Below, one piece after another: positions 43,555 to 56,100 of a stretch of DNA of 64,000 nt. The stretch is from Alitta virens. Its lineage: Eukaryota; Annelida; Polychaeta; Phyllodocida; Nereididae. The stretch lies in NCBI GenBank assembly GCA_932294295.1, contig OW028576.1, forward strand, positions 43,998,247 through 44,062,246. Direction: 5' to 3'. Both the position numbers and the translations under genes were made by a program. Each line of letters starts with the position of its first letter. Position 1 is the stretch's first letter. The notes under the pieces were generated by a model. It saw nothing but the letters and a program-made list of their open reading frames with translations, ran no database searches and was not told where the DNA came from.

Positions 43555-43720
43555 GAATATTGATTATATTATTAACATTGATTATACTATTAGTATTGAT
43601 TACATTATTAATTGATTGACTGTATTATTAATCAATTGATTGACTATATCATTGATTGATTGATTAAGCCATTAATTGATTGATTGCTTATGTCCAATTG
43701 TCAATTGATAGATTGTATTA
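43555..43720. repeat. Diverged TTGATTGATTAT simple repeat
   Basis: ATTGATTGATTG and TATTATTAATTGATTG units with no coding content. Confidence 0.75.
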
Positions 43721-43789
43721 TTCATTTTGTTCTTCATATTGATTTATTGTCAGTATTATGTGAGTGCATTGCCCTGCTATGATGCCTCA

Positions 43790-44245
43790 CTGTTGAGTCC
43801 TAAATTGTGGGAGGAGCTAATTAACTTTCCCTCCAAAACTTTCCCTCCAAAACTGCTGACCAAGCCAAAGTTGACACTCAGTACAATAGCCCATTGTGAC
43901 TTGAGCTATAAATAGCCTCAGCACAATGCAGAGCACTGCAGGGGGTCCACTTTTGCTCCATTGTCTTAGCTTCACTAATCCCTGCCAGATCTCAGCCAAA
44001 GATGCTGGTAGCAACCCTGTTTGGGGGAGGTATCACCCCACACAATGTGAATGATAATTGAGCAAATGGTCAGCAGCAGTGGAGTTTACTGTGTTGTGAT
44101 TGGTTGATAATTCCCTCTCAGCCCTGCTGGGGGGAAACTGCATGAATTGTACCTTTAATACATATACCCTGTGCACAATAAAAATATCAGAGTTTCATCT
44201 TGCCAGCTGAGGAAGCAAAACTACTCTTGTGTTATTACTTGTACA
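43790..44245 (+). mobile_element. Possible solo LTR
   Basis: About 450 bp with LTR-like architecture. A TATA box GCTATAAATAGCC lies at 43,905, a poly-A signal AATAAA at 44,177, then CTTGTGTTATTACTTGTACA. No internal retroelement sequence flanks it. Exact ends and target duplication were not established. Confidence 0.35.
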
Positions 44246-44249
44246 CTTT

Positions 44250-45855
44250 GGACTCTGCATATATTGTGCTTACTGCACTTTGGACTCTGCCCACTTTGGA
44301 ACTGGGAGAACTTGACTTGCTTCAAGCTGAGATGAGACTCAGTTGAAAGTCTGCATTTTCAAGTCACTCTGACTTTATGCTGTTTACTTGGAGATGAGCA
44401 GCTTGGACTTGGAAATGTCATTATATTGGAGTCTTTAATGACATGGACTTTTACAATATGTGTAGCATAAGAATTTAAACAGACTTCTATGCAGCATACC
44501 TAATCTTTGACCAGCAAGTAAAATGACAATAATTATTGATATGTGCCCATAAAAATAACCAGTGCCCTTATTGATTAGCAATGCTTGTGTGGAGATATAT
44601 TAAAATAGTTTATCTTATAGTTTTTCGCAATTTTAGGTGGGAAGAACATTGATGAAGAACTGAACTAGATGGGGGCGAAGGGGAGATAGCTTTTATAAAA
44701 GCCTAAAAAAGTACTCAAAACATTTGCTCTCAAGCTGGAGATTCCTGGGTGTCTCAATAATTTTAGATTTGTTAAAATATAATTGTCTTAATATAAAAAA
44801 AACAATCCACGCACATATAATATTTGCAATATTATATTTTGATCCAGAGAACTATTTCTAGCTATGTCTATTCAGTGCTTATAATATTCAGGTTAATACC
44901 ATATTTCAAATTAAGTTACTAATTATAGGCTTGTAGAAGGACAGAAATAAAGAAAGCGATATTCGGGCTCATTTAGTCTCAAAATTGAATTATTATGATT
45001 TGAATAAGGTTTAAATACAGTAATATTGGTATTCAAAACGAAGTTTTTCACCAAATACAGTCATGTGCATACCAACTATCTATGTTCCACAATAAAGGAA
45101 ATATGACGAACCTCGACTTCGCACAAATGCTAAAAATTCTTATTGCCTTAACATTCAATCGGTCTTGGGAGGGATCAAAAATAAAGATAGAGGCATGTGT
45201 TGTACCTTTTTGGAAATGGTATTTCAGCCTTAACAAAACCTGGGTGGTTTCCATTTGAAATTATTATTTTTCTATGTATTACCACCCCCCCTCTAATGGG
45301 AACTGATGGTGCAAATTTATATGTGGTGAAGTCAGTTCACAGATTAACATAAACTATCACTATCGAATACTGCATATGTATTATGTACTGTTCATATTTT
45401 GCATTTTTAACTTTTTGAATGAATTCATACTTGTTGTAAAATGGTAGCAAATGTGATTGTGGCCTTCCAATATATTTATTCCCCAGTTGCAGATTTATCA
45501 CTTGAAATTTCGAGTGATACGGGCTGAGTGATCTGCATTTCCTATCACATGGAATGAGGTTCATGCAATGCCCAAATAAGGAAACTCAAGATGTTGCTAT
45601 TGCCAAATAAGGAGAAAACTCTTGCCGTCGAAAACTGCTCGGGCGTCTACAGTTTGTCTGATAATTACATATTCTAATAATTATAAATTTAGCTACACGG
45701 CAAAGTTCAAATTTTGGAGAACACTCATGACAATGCCAATGCTTCATTCAGCTGGTATTCCCATTCGAAATATTGCCTGGTTTCGTGTACGTTTTATGCG
45801 ATTACTCCGTCAATTTTCGTCCGATTTAAACATTTAAAGTTACACATTGCTGAAA
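44250..45855. other. Gene-free stretch
   Basis: No support for genes or structured elements. The short ORFs at 45,048-45,837 lack any recognisable motif. Confidence 0.4.
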
Positions 45856-45860
45856 ATAAA

Positions 45861-45971
45861 AGGAAAACCACACTCGTCCCAGATCTGTTTTGACAGATCA
45901 GACTCAGAGAGTGCTACGCACCCACCTTATCTGATCTGTCAAAACAGATCAGGGACTCGAGTGGTTTTCCT
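45861..45971. mobile_element. Hairpin MITE, 111 bp
   Basis: Starts AGGAAAACCAC and ends GTGGTTTTCCT. Internal arms contain TGATCTGTCAAAACAGATCA-like inverted sequence, so the element folds along most of its length. Confidence 0.75.
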
Positions 45972-46178
45972 ATAATATATCAAACTTCACAATAACATCT
46001 ATAAAGTCATGAAGATTGAAATTTATACATTTGGCTTCGTTTTAATTTTGATAAGGAATTTTAGCATTATCCAGGCCTTTACCCATATAGCACAGTCACA
46101 GAAGTCACTTTTTGCATGTTTAAACATAAGAATAATAAGTGGTCTTAATTCCAGCCATGGCTGGATTAAAGAAGCTTA

Positions 46179-46847
46179 AGGGGGTTTCACACATAGCCGG
46201 ATCAGACGCCGGAGCGTCCCGGAGTAACATTTTATTACCTCCGGGGGGTTCCGGGATCAAAGAGCTGTTAAATGTCAACAAAAAATAAATGTTTGACGAT
46301 GTGTACACGATGTCAATACGGTCTCAACAAGAAGCAACACGGAGCTAACACGACTGTCCCGTTTAGAGTGAGGAGTGAACCGGATTTTCACGGTGCCTTC
46401 GCGGATATCACCGGTCTTTACACCGTGTTCATTTGTGTGGATCCGTTGTGGCTCCTTGTACTCTCCGGCGTTAATGGCGGCGAAATATTCATGCCCGGTT
46501 GACGCCGGATGTAGCCGGAGACATGCCGGAGTCAATACGGAGATTCCCGGAGATCGGCGGAGTCTACTGGGCGTCTACACGGGTCTACACGGATCTACAT
46601 GGATCTACACGGATCTACACGGATTAAATTACTCCGGGAACTCCGGCATGAAAAATTAAACATGTTTAATTTTTTCCCCCGGAGTCCCAAGGTGCTCCCG
46701 GAGCGCCCCGGACAATGACGGACAATGCCGGACAATCCCAGACATGAACACGATGTCTATACGGCTTTCCCCGGAGTATGCAGGAGTATTCCGGAGTTGA
46801 CCTCCGGGACGCTCCGGCGTCTGATCCGGCTATGTGTGAAACCCCCT
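46179..46847. mobile_element. Non-autonomous PIF/Harbinger-type element
   Basis: 669 bp with perfect 46-bp inverted repeats (46,179-46,224 and 46,802-46,847, starting AGGGGGTTTCACACATAGCC) and a 3-bp TTA target duplication (46,176-46,178 and 46,848-46,850). A 3-bp TTA/TAA duplication is the Harbinger hallmark. The interior is GC-rich, full of CCGGAG words, and has about six units of an 11-bp ACGGATCTACA repeat at 46,568-46,624. There is no transposase. Confidence 0.83.
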
Positions 46848-46850
46848 TTA

Positions 46851-47795
46851 GTAGGCTGGATTAAATCACCTAGTGGCTGGAATTAGGGCATGGCAGGCTG
46901 GAATTAGGTTCATTTGAAATACTTGTCTGTATCTCATCATATTAAAAAACGTTGTGAGAGAACAGGAGTGAAATGATTCCATTTGAGAAGCTAATGCATG
47001 TATTTGACCAATGACGCAACACAGGTTGTTATAATTATGCCATTAAATGAGTTTATCAATAGAAAAAAGTTTAACTGGCTTTCCATTGTATCAAACTAGA
47101 AATGTCTTCTTCTCAAATGTCATCTGGAACAGATTTAAACGCAAAATGGCACTTATCTAAGGCCTCCTAGAATCTCAGAACATGTCAATGCCCAAGAAAA
47201 CATTCACAAATCAAAATATAGAATTTGCCAATTTTGGCACAATTTAACCCATGGATACATGTATGGGAAAAGGAAAAAATCATAAGTGCATGGCTGGAAT
47301 TGGGTCCAGGCTGGAATTAGGTCCATCCACCCTATATGGCAATGCGAAAAAGGACAATTTTAGACAACTCATTAGGATTAATCAAAGGGCATGTCTGCAA
47401 GGCTTCGAATGATTGTATGATTGTGTAGGAAAATATATCTATAGGTCTATGAAATTTATAGGATGAAATCTTCATTTTTTTAATCCTGAAGTTTGGTGCC
47501 CGTATTTAATTCAATAGAGCTAGATTTCGACTATCACAACATCCAGGAAGCACTCTACAAGGTGGCTACAGCAGCAAGCTGCTATTGGCCGCAAAGGTTG
47601 GCGCCCTAATATGATTGGCTAAATAAAGTATTTCTTATTCTAATAAATTTACATCTTATAAGTTACAGTTAATGAATTGTATTTTATTAGAAAGGTGAAT
47701 CATTAGGCAATACTCATCTATAGATCTGTAAAGCAAAATACAAGGGCCCTAACCCGTTATTATTACACTTGAAATCTGTTCCAGAAGGTGGCAGC
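46851..47795. other. Gene-free stretch with GGCTGGAATTAGG words
   Basis: Scattered GGCTGGAATTAGG units at 46,876, 46,893, 47,291 and 47,309 (one also flanks the Harbinger element at 46,160). No gene signal. Confidence 0.4.
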
Positions 47796-47900
47796 ACTTA
47801 CCGTAACTTTGTCGTTTGAGCAGAGGGCGCTTTTTGGTGACGTCATTACAGGTGTTTCCGGTCACTTTGCAGTGCAGAAAAAGCGAAAATCAGCTGAAAC
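47795..47900 (+). promoter_or_regulatory. Candidate promoter and non-coding first exon of the KY-like gene
   Basis: A GC-richer island in AT-rich DNA. GAGCAGAGGGCGCT lies at 47,817, and a CRE-like TGACGTCA at 47,838. A strong GTGAGT donor at 47,901 follows CAGCTGAAAC. The next coding exon (49,695) begins with a few untranslated bases before its ATG, so a non-coding first exon is expected upstream. The transcription start is not determinable. Confidence 0.4.
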
Positions 47901-48299
47901 GTGAGTGAACTGACACTCGCAGTTATCTGACGGTAGCTAGCCAACTACGACTTGTGTTATTAAGGACAAGGGCACATCAGCTAAACGAGGAATTTAGACA
48001 CAATTTGCTGAAACACATTTTACTTGGTGCAGATTTTACAATATAAATGAAAAAAAAGTTGCTTCCCAACATCATTTTATGATTTGGGTAGCAATTTGGA
48101 ACAATTAGCACAGTTGGTATACTTTAGACTATTTGAATTTGGATTTTATTGCCAAAAGAGCATGCCAAGTGGGGAATGGCCCATTAATTTCCCCATGAGC
48201 ATGGGGAATACAAATCATCGAGGAATAAAAATATAAAAAGGAAAAATTGGGGGGTTTTTTTTATGGGGACGTGGTTGCAGGGCATGCTCCTCCCTAGCT

Positions 48300-48319
48300 C
48301 CCCCCCCCCCCCCCCCCCC
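48300..48319. repeat. Poly-C tract
   Basis: 20 consecutive C. A second C run is at 49,377-49,389. Confidence 0.85.
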
Positions 48320-49037
48320 GTTGCTGTCCCCAAAATCTTACTTCGTGAAGAAATTTTGGAGCACACATAAAAGCTCATAAATGACTATTTTTCACTTTCT
48401 TATAGTTCCATTTTAGTGTTATCCGATAAATTTCCATAATAAATGAATGCAATTTCCTACATTTTCAAAGTTAAATTCCTAATATTTATCGCTATAGAAG
48501 TTGCGTTTCTTGAGAGCACCCATGATATTATTAAATTAAAAATAGAGATGTTATACATTGTATCACACCTGGTGATATGAATATAATGTCTGGGAGAGCA
48601 TCTCGATGAAATACTCAGCTGTAAATTTGACCATTTTCAGATTAAAACATGCAATGGTAAAAGATAAGACTTTGTAAAACAGGGCCTCCCGAAATATTTT
48701 AAGCGTTGCTACAATGGCAACTGCTTGCCCCAAAGCCATAATGTTTTAGTCCACGTTCCGAATATTTTCATGTTGAGTCACTTTTCTCAGAAAATGCTAG
48801 CCTCTTAATAAGACTGAATTAAGTTTTTACAAAATCAGACCTCTGCTTTGCTTGGCATGCTGTCCTCATATATTTCTGCGTATAATGCTCTTGATATATT
48901 TTTCATTATAAATAGATTGGGTGGTGTTTTCGGCATTTTTGTACTATGTAGATATAGGTATATATATTTTCATTAATATATTATGTAAATTCTTGTACGT
49001 CTTTCACTCATACATATTATTTAATTCCCGTGCGTAG

Positions 49038-49049
49038 CCACCAGAGGGC
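49038..49049 (+). promoter_or_regulatory. CTCF-like motif
   Basis: CCACCAGAGGGC fits the core consensus CCASYAGRKGGC at all 12 positions. It lies in intron 1 of the KY-like gene. Occupancy is unknown. Confidence 0.35.
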
Positions 49050-49694
49050 TATATTGCATGACTTTTGCTCCCTCTTGCGGATTATGACATAATTAACAGT
49101 AACAACCTTGAGGTCGCGGACGTTGTTAAAGATTGCTGAGGGGGCGTGGTCAAATACTTGTGGATTTATCATTAAATGGGGTTGAATCATGGCTCCGTAA
49201 GTTCTAGAACTAAGCAATTTATTTATATATGGTTTCTTGTGTTTACACCTGTCAGTGTTTTAGCTGCAATGACGTGTATAAGTTGTAATGTCAAATTATA
49301 CTGCATGTATAAATATGGTAAAGCATGACTAAACATGTAAGTTATGATTTAGAAACATTAAATTGATTGATAGCACCCCCCCCCCCCCCGTCTGCTATGC
49401 TACTGTCACACACTGCCATGGTAGTGTGCAAATAGGGCATGCTCTAGATATTTTGCATACAACATTGATATCTATCTAGCTTCTACTGTGCAAGTCTGGT
49501 ACCATTCTGCAGTGGCTTCATATATTGATTAACCGTATGATCTTTTATCTATATTATCACATAATCTGTATATGTAGACTGTAGCTTTCTTTGATCTATG
49601 CTGTTTGTGTATGTGCCTATGTGGGAGGGGGGGGGGGGAGCTCTATTTGTGTCACTTTCGTGACGTGTGCCCTGATTCTCTCTTCCTTTTGCAG

Positions 49695-50161
49695 TCAGTT
49701 AATGCAGCGATCTGCAGTGCAGTGGCAGGTCTCTCTGATCAGAGGTTTCGGACAGTACTTCATCGAGGTAATGGAAGGTTCAGACGACAGCAACTGGGGT
49801 CCGGTGTTCTCAATATGGAACCTGCTAATGATTGCACTCTTCGGCTTCATCACGAAGAAGATTTACGACTGCATAGGTAACAAGGATGAGAAGGCTCCTA
49901 ATGAAGCTCTCAGGGGTTCCACTGAGACATCACAAGGGTCCAGTGAGACATCACAAGGGTCCAGTGAGACATCACAAGGGTCCAGTGAGACACAACGAGG
50001 GTCCGAGACGACACGAGGGTCCACTGAGACATCACAAGGGACCGATGAAACAGCTCGACTCAAGTCTACCGAAGCAGGTTCGACTTTAACTGGACCTACC
50101 AAAGTTGAAGATGTCCATGAAATACCTTTAGAAAAACAAGCAACAGGAGGCCTCTCAAAAG
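49695..50161 (+). CDS. KY-like gene, exon 2 (membrane segment and repeats)
   Basis: Acceptor CTTTTGCAG; the first in-frame ATG after it is at 49,702. The donor GGTATT at 50,161/50,162 leaves phase 1. It codes 153 residues: a polar N-terminus (MQRSAVQWQV...), a hydrophobic segment around residues 34-51 (FSIWNLLMIALFGFI) followed by KK, then eight to nine copies of a six- to seven-residue unit GSSETSQ (DNA unit 21 bp, three copies almost perfect). The hydrophobic segment could anchor the protein in a membrane. Confidence 0.72.
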
Positions 50162-53100
50162 GTATTTATTATGTGATTTAATTTTTAATTTATTGTCTAT
50201 TTATTTGTGATAAATTTGCGGTAGACCTAACTTCAGTACCTCTCAAATCACTTAATTGATGCTCTTTCCCCATTTTATCAATTTTCTTGTGATGTATAAA
50301 ATATATATTAATATACTATTAAGGCTGTTTTGTAAAATTTGGACATGAGAATTATTTGTGAAAGAAAAATTACCAAAACTGAGTCAATATATTATTTGAT
50401 GGTATGGTTTGGCTCTAAATGATAAAGAAAGTAACTAAATATTAAGTATATGTATGTAATATAGTACAATCACTATGCTACATAATGACTATGTTTTGAC
50501 TCAATTTACAAATTATCAAAATTATCTTGTATATGGCAAATTTACAGGACTCCCTGAAATATGAAAAATAAGGAAAAAATGTTGTGGAATTAAAGTCCAA
50601 GACTCTTAAGTATCACTGAGTATATTTGATATCGATAATTTGTCAGCAGGAATGTACATGTTTGCACTAAAGATGAGAAAAAACAATCACTCCACATGAT
50701 AGGTTGCTGAGACGAGCATGATATTAACATCTGTGTCACTGGAATTTTTTTACTTCATATCAAATTCAACTTGGTCTTATGGTCTATTAGATTTAAAGAA
50801 AACTGTTACTATGGTAACCCTTTTTACCCCACGTGACCTATATGACCCGTACCATGTGTGGGAGGGGGTTTTACGAACAGCCCTGGTGTGTTTACACCCT
50901 CTGCAGGGTATGTTCCATTCATCATTGATTATTCATTCAGTGAAAATGCCATGTGGAAATCAGACAGAAGCCATATTCTTGTATGAATGTGTAAAATCTA
51001 CTATAGGTCCATGCCAGTTGTATTCCGAAGGTCCTGGGTTCAATTCCCAGCCCAGTCACTCTCCAGCTCTCCTATGGAGCTACATCTCAGCTGGATTCGC
51101 ATGAGATGTTCACTTGGTGGTGTCTGGTATTCGGTGTCTATGCTGAGTCTGGGTAAAGATCCCACCCATGAGGTTTACAAATGACATTGTATAATATATG
51201 GTGTCGACTGTCAATCATCTCATCATTATGTCTGCCTTGGATTCTAGTCATATGAGCATGATAAGCTGATTTAGAATCAGAGCTAGCACTAATACAATAC
51301 AATATGATATAATACAATACAATACAATGCAATACAGTAAAGTACACTACAATACAATACAACGCAATACTGTATTATACAATTTTACTCAGTACATAAG
51401 TACAATACATTACATTTTAAATTGACACACTTGGAAAGGAAATATTTACAATATAAAACATTCCAATTTATTTCACACATGATACAATGCAATATATTGT
51501 TATTTACCAATAATTATATAATTTAATAATACAATAAGATACAATTATATAAATATGTTTATTTTATACTTGGAAACAATACGATGCAGTAGCGGAAGAC
51601 ATTATTCGACACCATCCTTATAAGTGTATATTAACCCTTTGTGTGAGCTGGCTGCTGTAATCATTGACACAGCCTCTGACACACCTGCCTGCCTGACACA
51701 GTCTAGACTTAGAATGTGTCTGGACTCATTTTTATAGATCTGTATCCTGGCAACAAGAAAAAGCTCTTTAACAGTGTTTAAGAGACAAAAATATTATCGC
51801 CAACAGTTATCATGATATGGACCAGATTTTTGTTGGACCATTCATGTTGAGCAAATCAATTGAGAAACATGTTAGGTTTTTTAGTATTTATTGATATTAA
51901 TACGTAGCATTGATATGAGGAAGATTAATCGCATAAAATGGGTGATATTGTTGCAACGTTATTACCTATCCTGATATATCCGGCTATTCATTTGAACGGT
52001 GTTTAAATTATTATATTATATTACTCATAAATAATAAATCTATATCTATTTATTACCAAAAAATCCCCTTATAATTATACACCAAAAAAATACTTGATTT
52101 AAGCTATAATAAGGTATTGATTTAAAGAGAACTTGAATACCAAATTTTTTGACATAATCTTCACTTATAAATACTTGATAAAACAGTCACTTAAAGTGAA
52201 TAATGTTAGTTTTTTATGCTGAGGCAAGTAAAAGACCCAACCCATGCGGTAAATGTGTATCATGGTGTGGACTCCACGCCTTATCATCTCATCATTACGC
52301 CTGCCTCTGCTCTGAAGAAACCCCAGACCAGTAGTATTGAGGTAAATCAATTCTGAAATTTCCAGGGGAGAGGGAGGCGGGGGGAGTGACCTCTATTGAG
52401 ACATAACAATTACATTTAAGTATAAATTTAAGTCCCAAGATTACAGCCTTAATATTCTGGTAATACTGTATGTATATTTTTTTGCATTAACATACAGCTA
52501 ATTATACATCAGTATACAATGACTATACATGGTATATGTAGTCACTATATATAGTCATGTATTGATCTTTCCCTCAGTGATTCAAGTGAGTATTGTGTAC
52601 ATTAATGATTATATGATGTTCTTGACTGTTAAACAAATATATAACTTTATATATGTCTAATCCATAATGTTAAACAGCTATGATTAGTTATTGATATATG
52701 TAAGTAGCAACTGAGTCTTACTTATTAATTAATTATTTATTTGAAGCTTTATTTGATTTATATATTATACAACTAACAAAAGTAATAGTTATGATTTATT
52801 AAACTGAGGACATACATAACTAATCATGTTGAAGAACATAGAGTTTTAACTTAAGTCATGAAATAATTTAGAATGAATAAATAAACTTCACGTAAACTTG
52901 GACTTCAAAGTTTAATGTTTTTGATAGAATGTCCCACCATCAATTTTAATTTATACAAACTCTCAAGGCAAATTTAGTAAAATAAATTTAAAGTTAAAAT
53001 AAATACATATGATAATATTTAATAGGTAATAAAAACATACATATTAATATCATAAGGTTGTTGATAATTTTTGTTAAATTGACGAAATGTTATTTAGACT

Positions 53101-56100
53101 TACAATTTATTGCAAATGATATGTAAATAATAATATTAATATATATATATATTAAAGCCAGGTTATAAAAAATTAAATTTTTCAAAGTATATAATCAGTT
53201 TATTATAGAAAGTATAAATAAGCAAGTTGGCTTTATAGTAAATATCCATATTTCTTTATTAGTCAGAAAAACCCTAAGGCAAAATGAGTGACCTGGTGTG
53301 ACCCCACAGTAACATGTATCCGATGTCTGTTGGACGATGTACATAGTCGTACAGTGGTTATTTTTACTTCACAATTTTGATAAAATGTCAATATACAATG
53401 TAGTTAGCTGCTTTGGCTGGTTGATATTCCAATCTATAAGATTTTCAGTTTACTCTTAATATACATGACCCTACAGTATAGGTGTAAATTGAATTTTTTT
53501 TGCAGAACTGGAAACAAAAGTTAGCAGAAAATTTAAATTTAGTTGCTTATTTAATTTATTCTATTCAATCTTTGCGAAAGTCGAAACTGCCCAAACTGAG
53601 TAATATGAATTGAATCGGGATAGGCAATCTATTTGATTTCAATTTAGACAAGTTTTTCATTATCAAAAAATTCCCATTTGGAGTAAAACCAAATACACTT
53701 TGTATGATAAAATGCAAATATTTTGTAATTTTGTAGTTTGTAATGTATTTTGTAACATTTCTATCGCGGTTACAGAACACAGAATTGGTCAAGTTGATTT
53801 TATTTTATTTTTTATTTGTAATATGTTTTACATGGGTACACACACTCGGTGGGACCGTTTTTCAGGTGGCCCATATAATAAAAAACAGCGTAAAAAACAC
53901 AAATAAATTATATATATACAGGTATGTACATAAGAACGTTAAAAATATTACTGATGAGCTCAACTGGGTACTAGCTAAGGTATATCTTTGCTTTACATTT
54001 GAATAAATTTACATTATTACAATCTTTCAATTCTTCTGGTAAGCTATTCCATATAACTGATGCCCTATATAAAAATGATCTTTTAAAGTACTGGGTATGA
54101 CACTCTGGTATAACAACATTTGATGAATTTGCTAGTCTAGTATTAACCTCATGAACATCACAAGCCATTACAATTGAGTTTACTAAATGCAATGGAGCAT
54201 TCCCATGAATACAATTATACATGTGTATACTTAAGAAATAATTAATTCGTTCTTGTATATTTTGCCATTTCAATGATTTAACTAAGGTAATACCTCTAAT
54301 ATTGATGATATCAAAACAGCCAGTAATTAGTCTTGCGGCTCTGTTTTGTAACCTCTGAATAATATTTACATTTACATCTGTGCAACCCCATACGGTGCAG
54401 GCATAATCAAATAATGGTAGTACATACATTTTATAAGTAAGTTCAAGTAGGTTTCTAGGTACAATGTGTCTTAATCGACCTAACCAAGCAAGTTTACCAG
54501 ATATCTTTTTAACTATTTCTAGAATGTGTTTATCAAATTTTAAGTTTCTATCAACATGATATTCTAGTGTATGAGTCATCAGTCCAGGTATAAATTTCCT
54601 CTATATTTAGACAAGTTTGTGGTATGGATAAACAGTGCCATTATTCATATGGCATCCTAGAGCATAAATGCCAAGCCACGATGCATAATGATTTATAACC
54701 TCAAATATGGTAAAATATTGCATTGTCTTTTAGACTGTTTCTGACGTTATTCTGATTTTTAGAATTTCCAAAAATTTACGAAATATATATATATATATAT
54801 ATATATGGACTATATATTTATGGACCATAATCAAAGCTCAGCCAATTCTCAATGCTACTGGGTCTGAAGCTTAGTCAGCTTATATAACCAGCTGCCAGAG
54901 GCAGACGTAATGATGAGATGATAAGGCTTGAAGTCCACACCATGTTACAAATTTACCTCATGGGTGGGGTCTTTTGCTTGCCTCAGCATAGACACCGAAT
55001 ACAAGGCACCTCCAATTGAACGTCTCATGTGATCGACATCCCAGGTACATCCAGCTGAGATGTAGCTCATGAAGAGCACCCGGGCTAGGGATCGAACCTA
55101 GGACCTTCGGCGGAGATAGCTGGCCAATATGGAATTGGTGGATGCCTTAACCATTAGGCCACCCACCCACCTGTTACAAAACTAGTCATGTTATATGATT
55201 GTTGTGACGTGATATTTATGATTTATTTTCACATACTCAGATACTGACGTTATCTCCTGGGTTATATTATTCGCATACAAGTTCTTGCACCATTATAACC
55301 AAATAACTATATATTTATTTCCATGTTATATGAGCAAATAGGTTCCTTTTCAAGATGAATGGTCAATATTTAGTGAGCAGAACCGGGTGACATTCAGACA
55401 TTGTGAAGTGATATGTTACACGCAAAACAAGGGTTAAAGTGTACAAAAGTCAAATCGACGTTGACGCGGCATAATGTTGTGGAATTCTGCTCACTAGGGT
55501 TACAGTTTAACCTTTGTCAAGCCAACATACAGGATTGGTCAAGTTGGCTCTTTGACACTTGCAATGGCTATTTGGGTGTAGATTTTGGTTGTTACTTGTT
55601 CAGATTATAATGTCAAAAACATTAAACTTTGAAGTCCAAGTTAATGCGATATAACTTCGCTGTCATCAGTGTTTATCGATTCATTATTAAATATTTCACG
55701 ACTTAAGTTAAAACTCCATGTTCTTCAACATGATTAGTTATGTATGTCCTCTTAAATCAAGTTCAGACTGTATAATACAATGCTCATGATATATTACAAA
55801 AGGAAGTGAATAAGAACATCTATTTTCATACATGTACAGTACCATGTTAACATTTGCATTAACATCATTTTCATGCATATGCAATAATGGTATATATGTA
55901 TATCATATGTATAGATTTACAGTCTGTTTTCACTGCTACAAGCCTCAACCTACTTTACAATTACATCCTTAGCAGGCCTGTTCAAGCATGAGCCTTTCTC
56001 AACTCCCTGGGGAGTATACAGCAGAGCACCTGGGTGGAGTGAAGCAGTGGAGTGGTTCAAGGAGGATCTGCTCAGTTCCTCCATGCCATGGCTGAGTTTA

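Noticed and set aside
46272..46659. Overlapping frames inside the Harbinger-type element
   Set aside because: GC-rich repeat translations between perfect inverted repeats; no transposase or Myb-like motif.
49591..49701. Upstream extension of the exon 2 frame to an ATG at 49,591
   Set aside because: A good CTTTTGCAG acceptor at 49,686-49,694 and a poly-G tract lie inside this extension, and its residues are low complexity, so it is read as intron.
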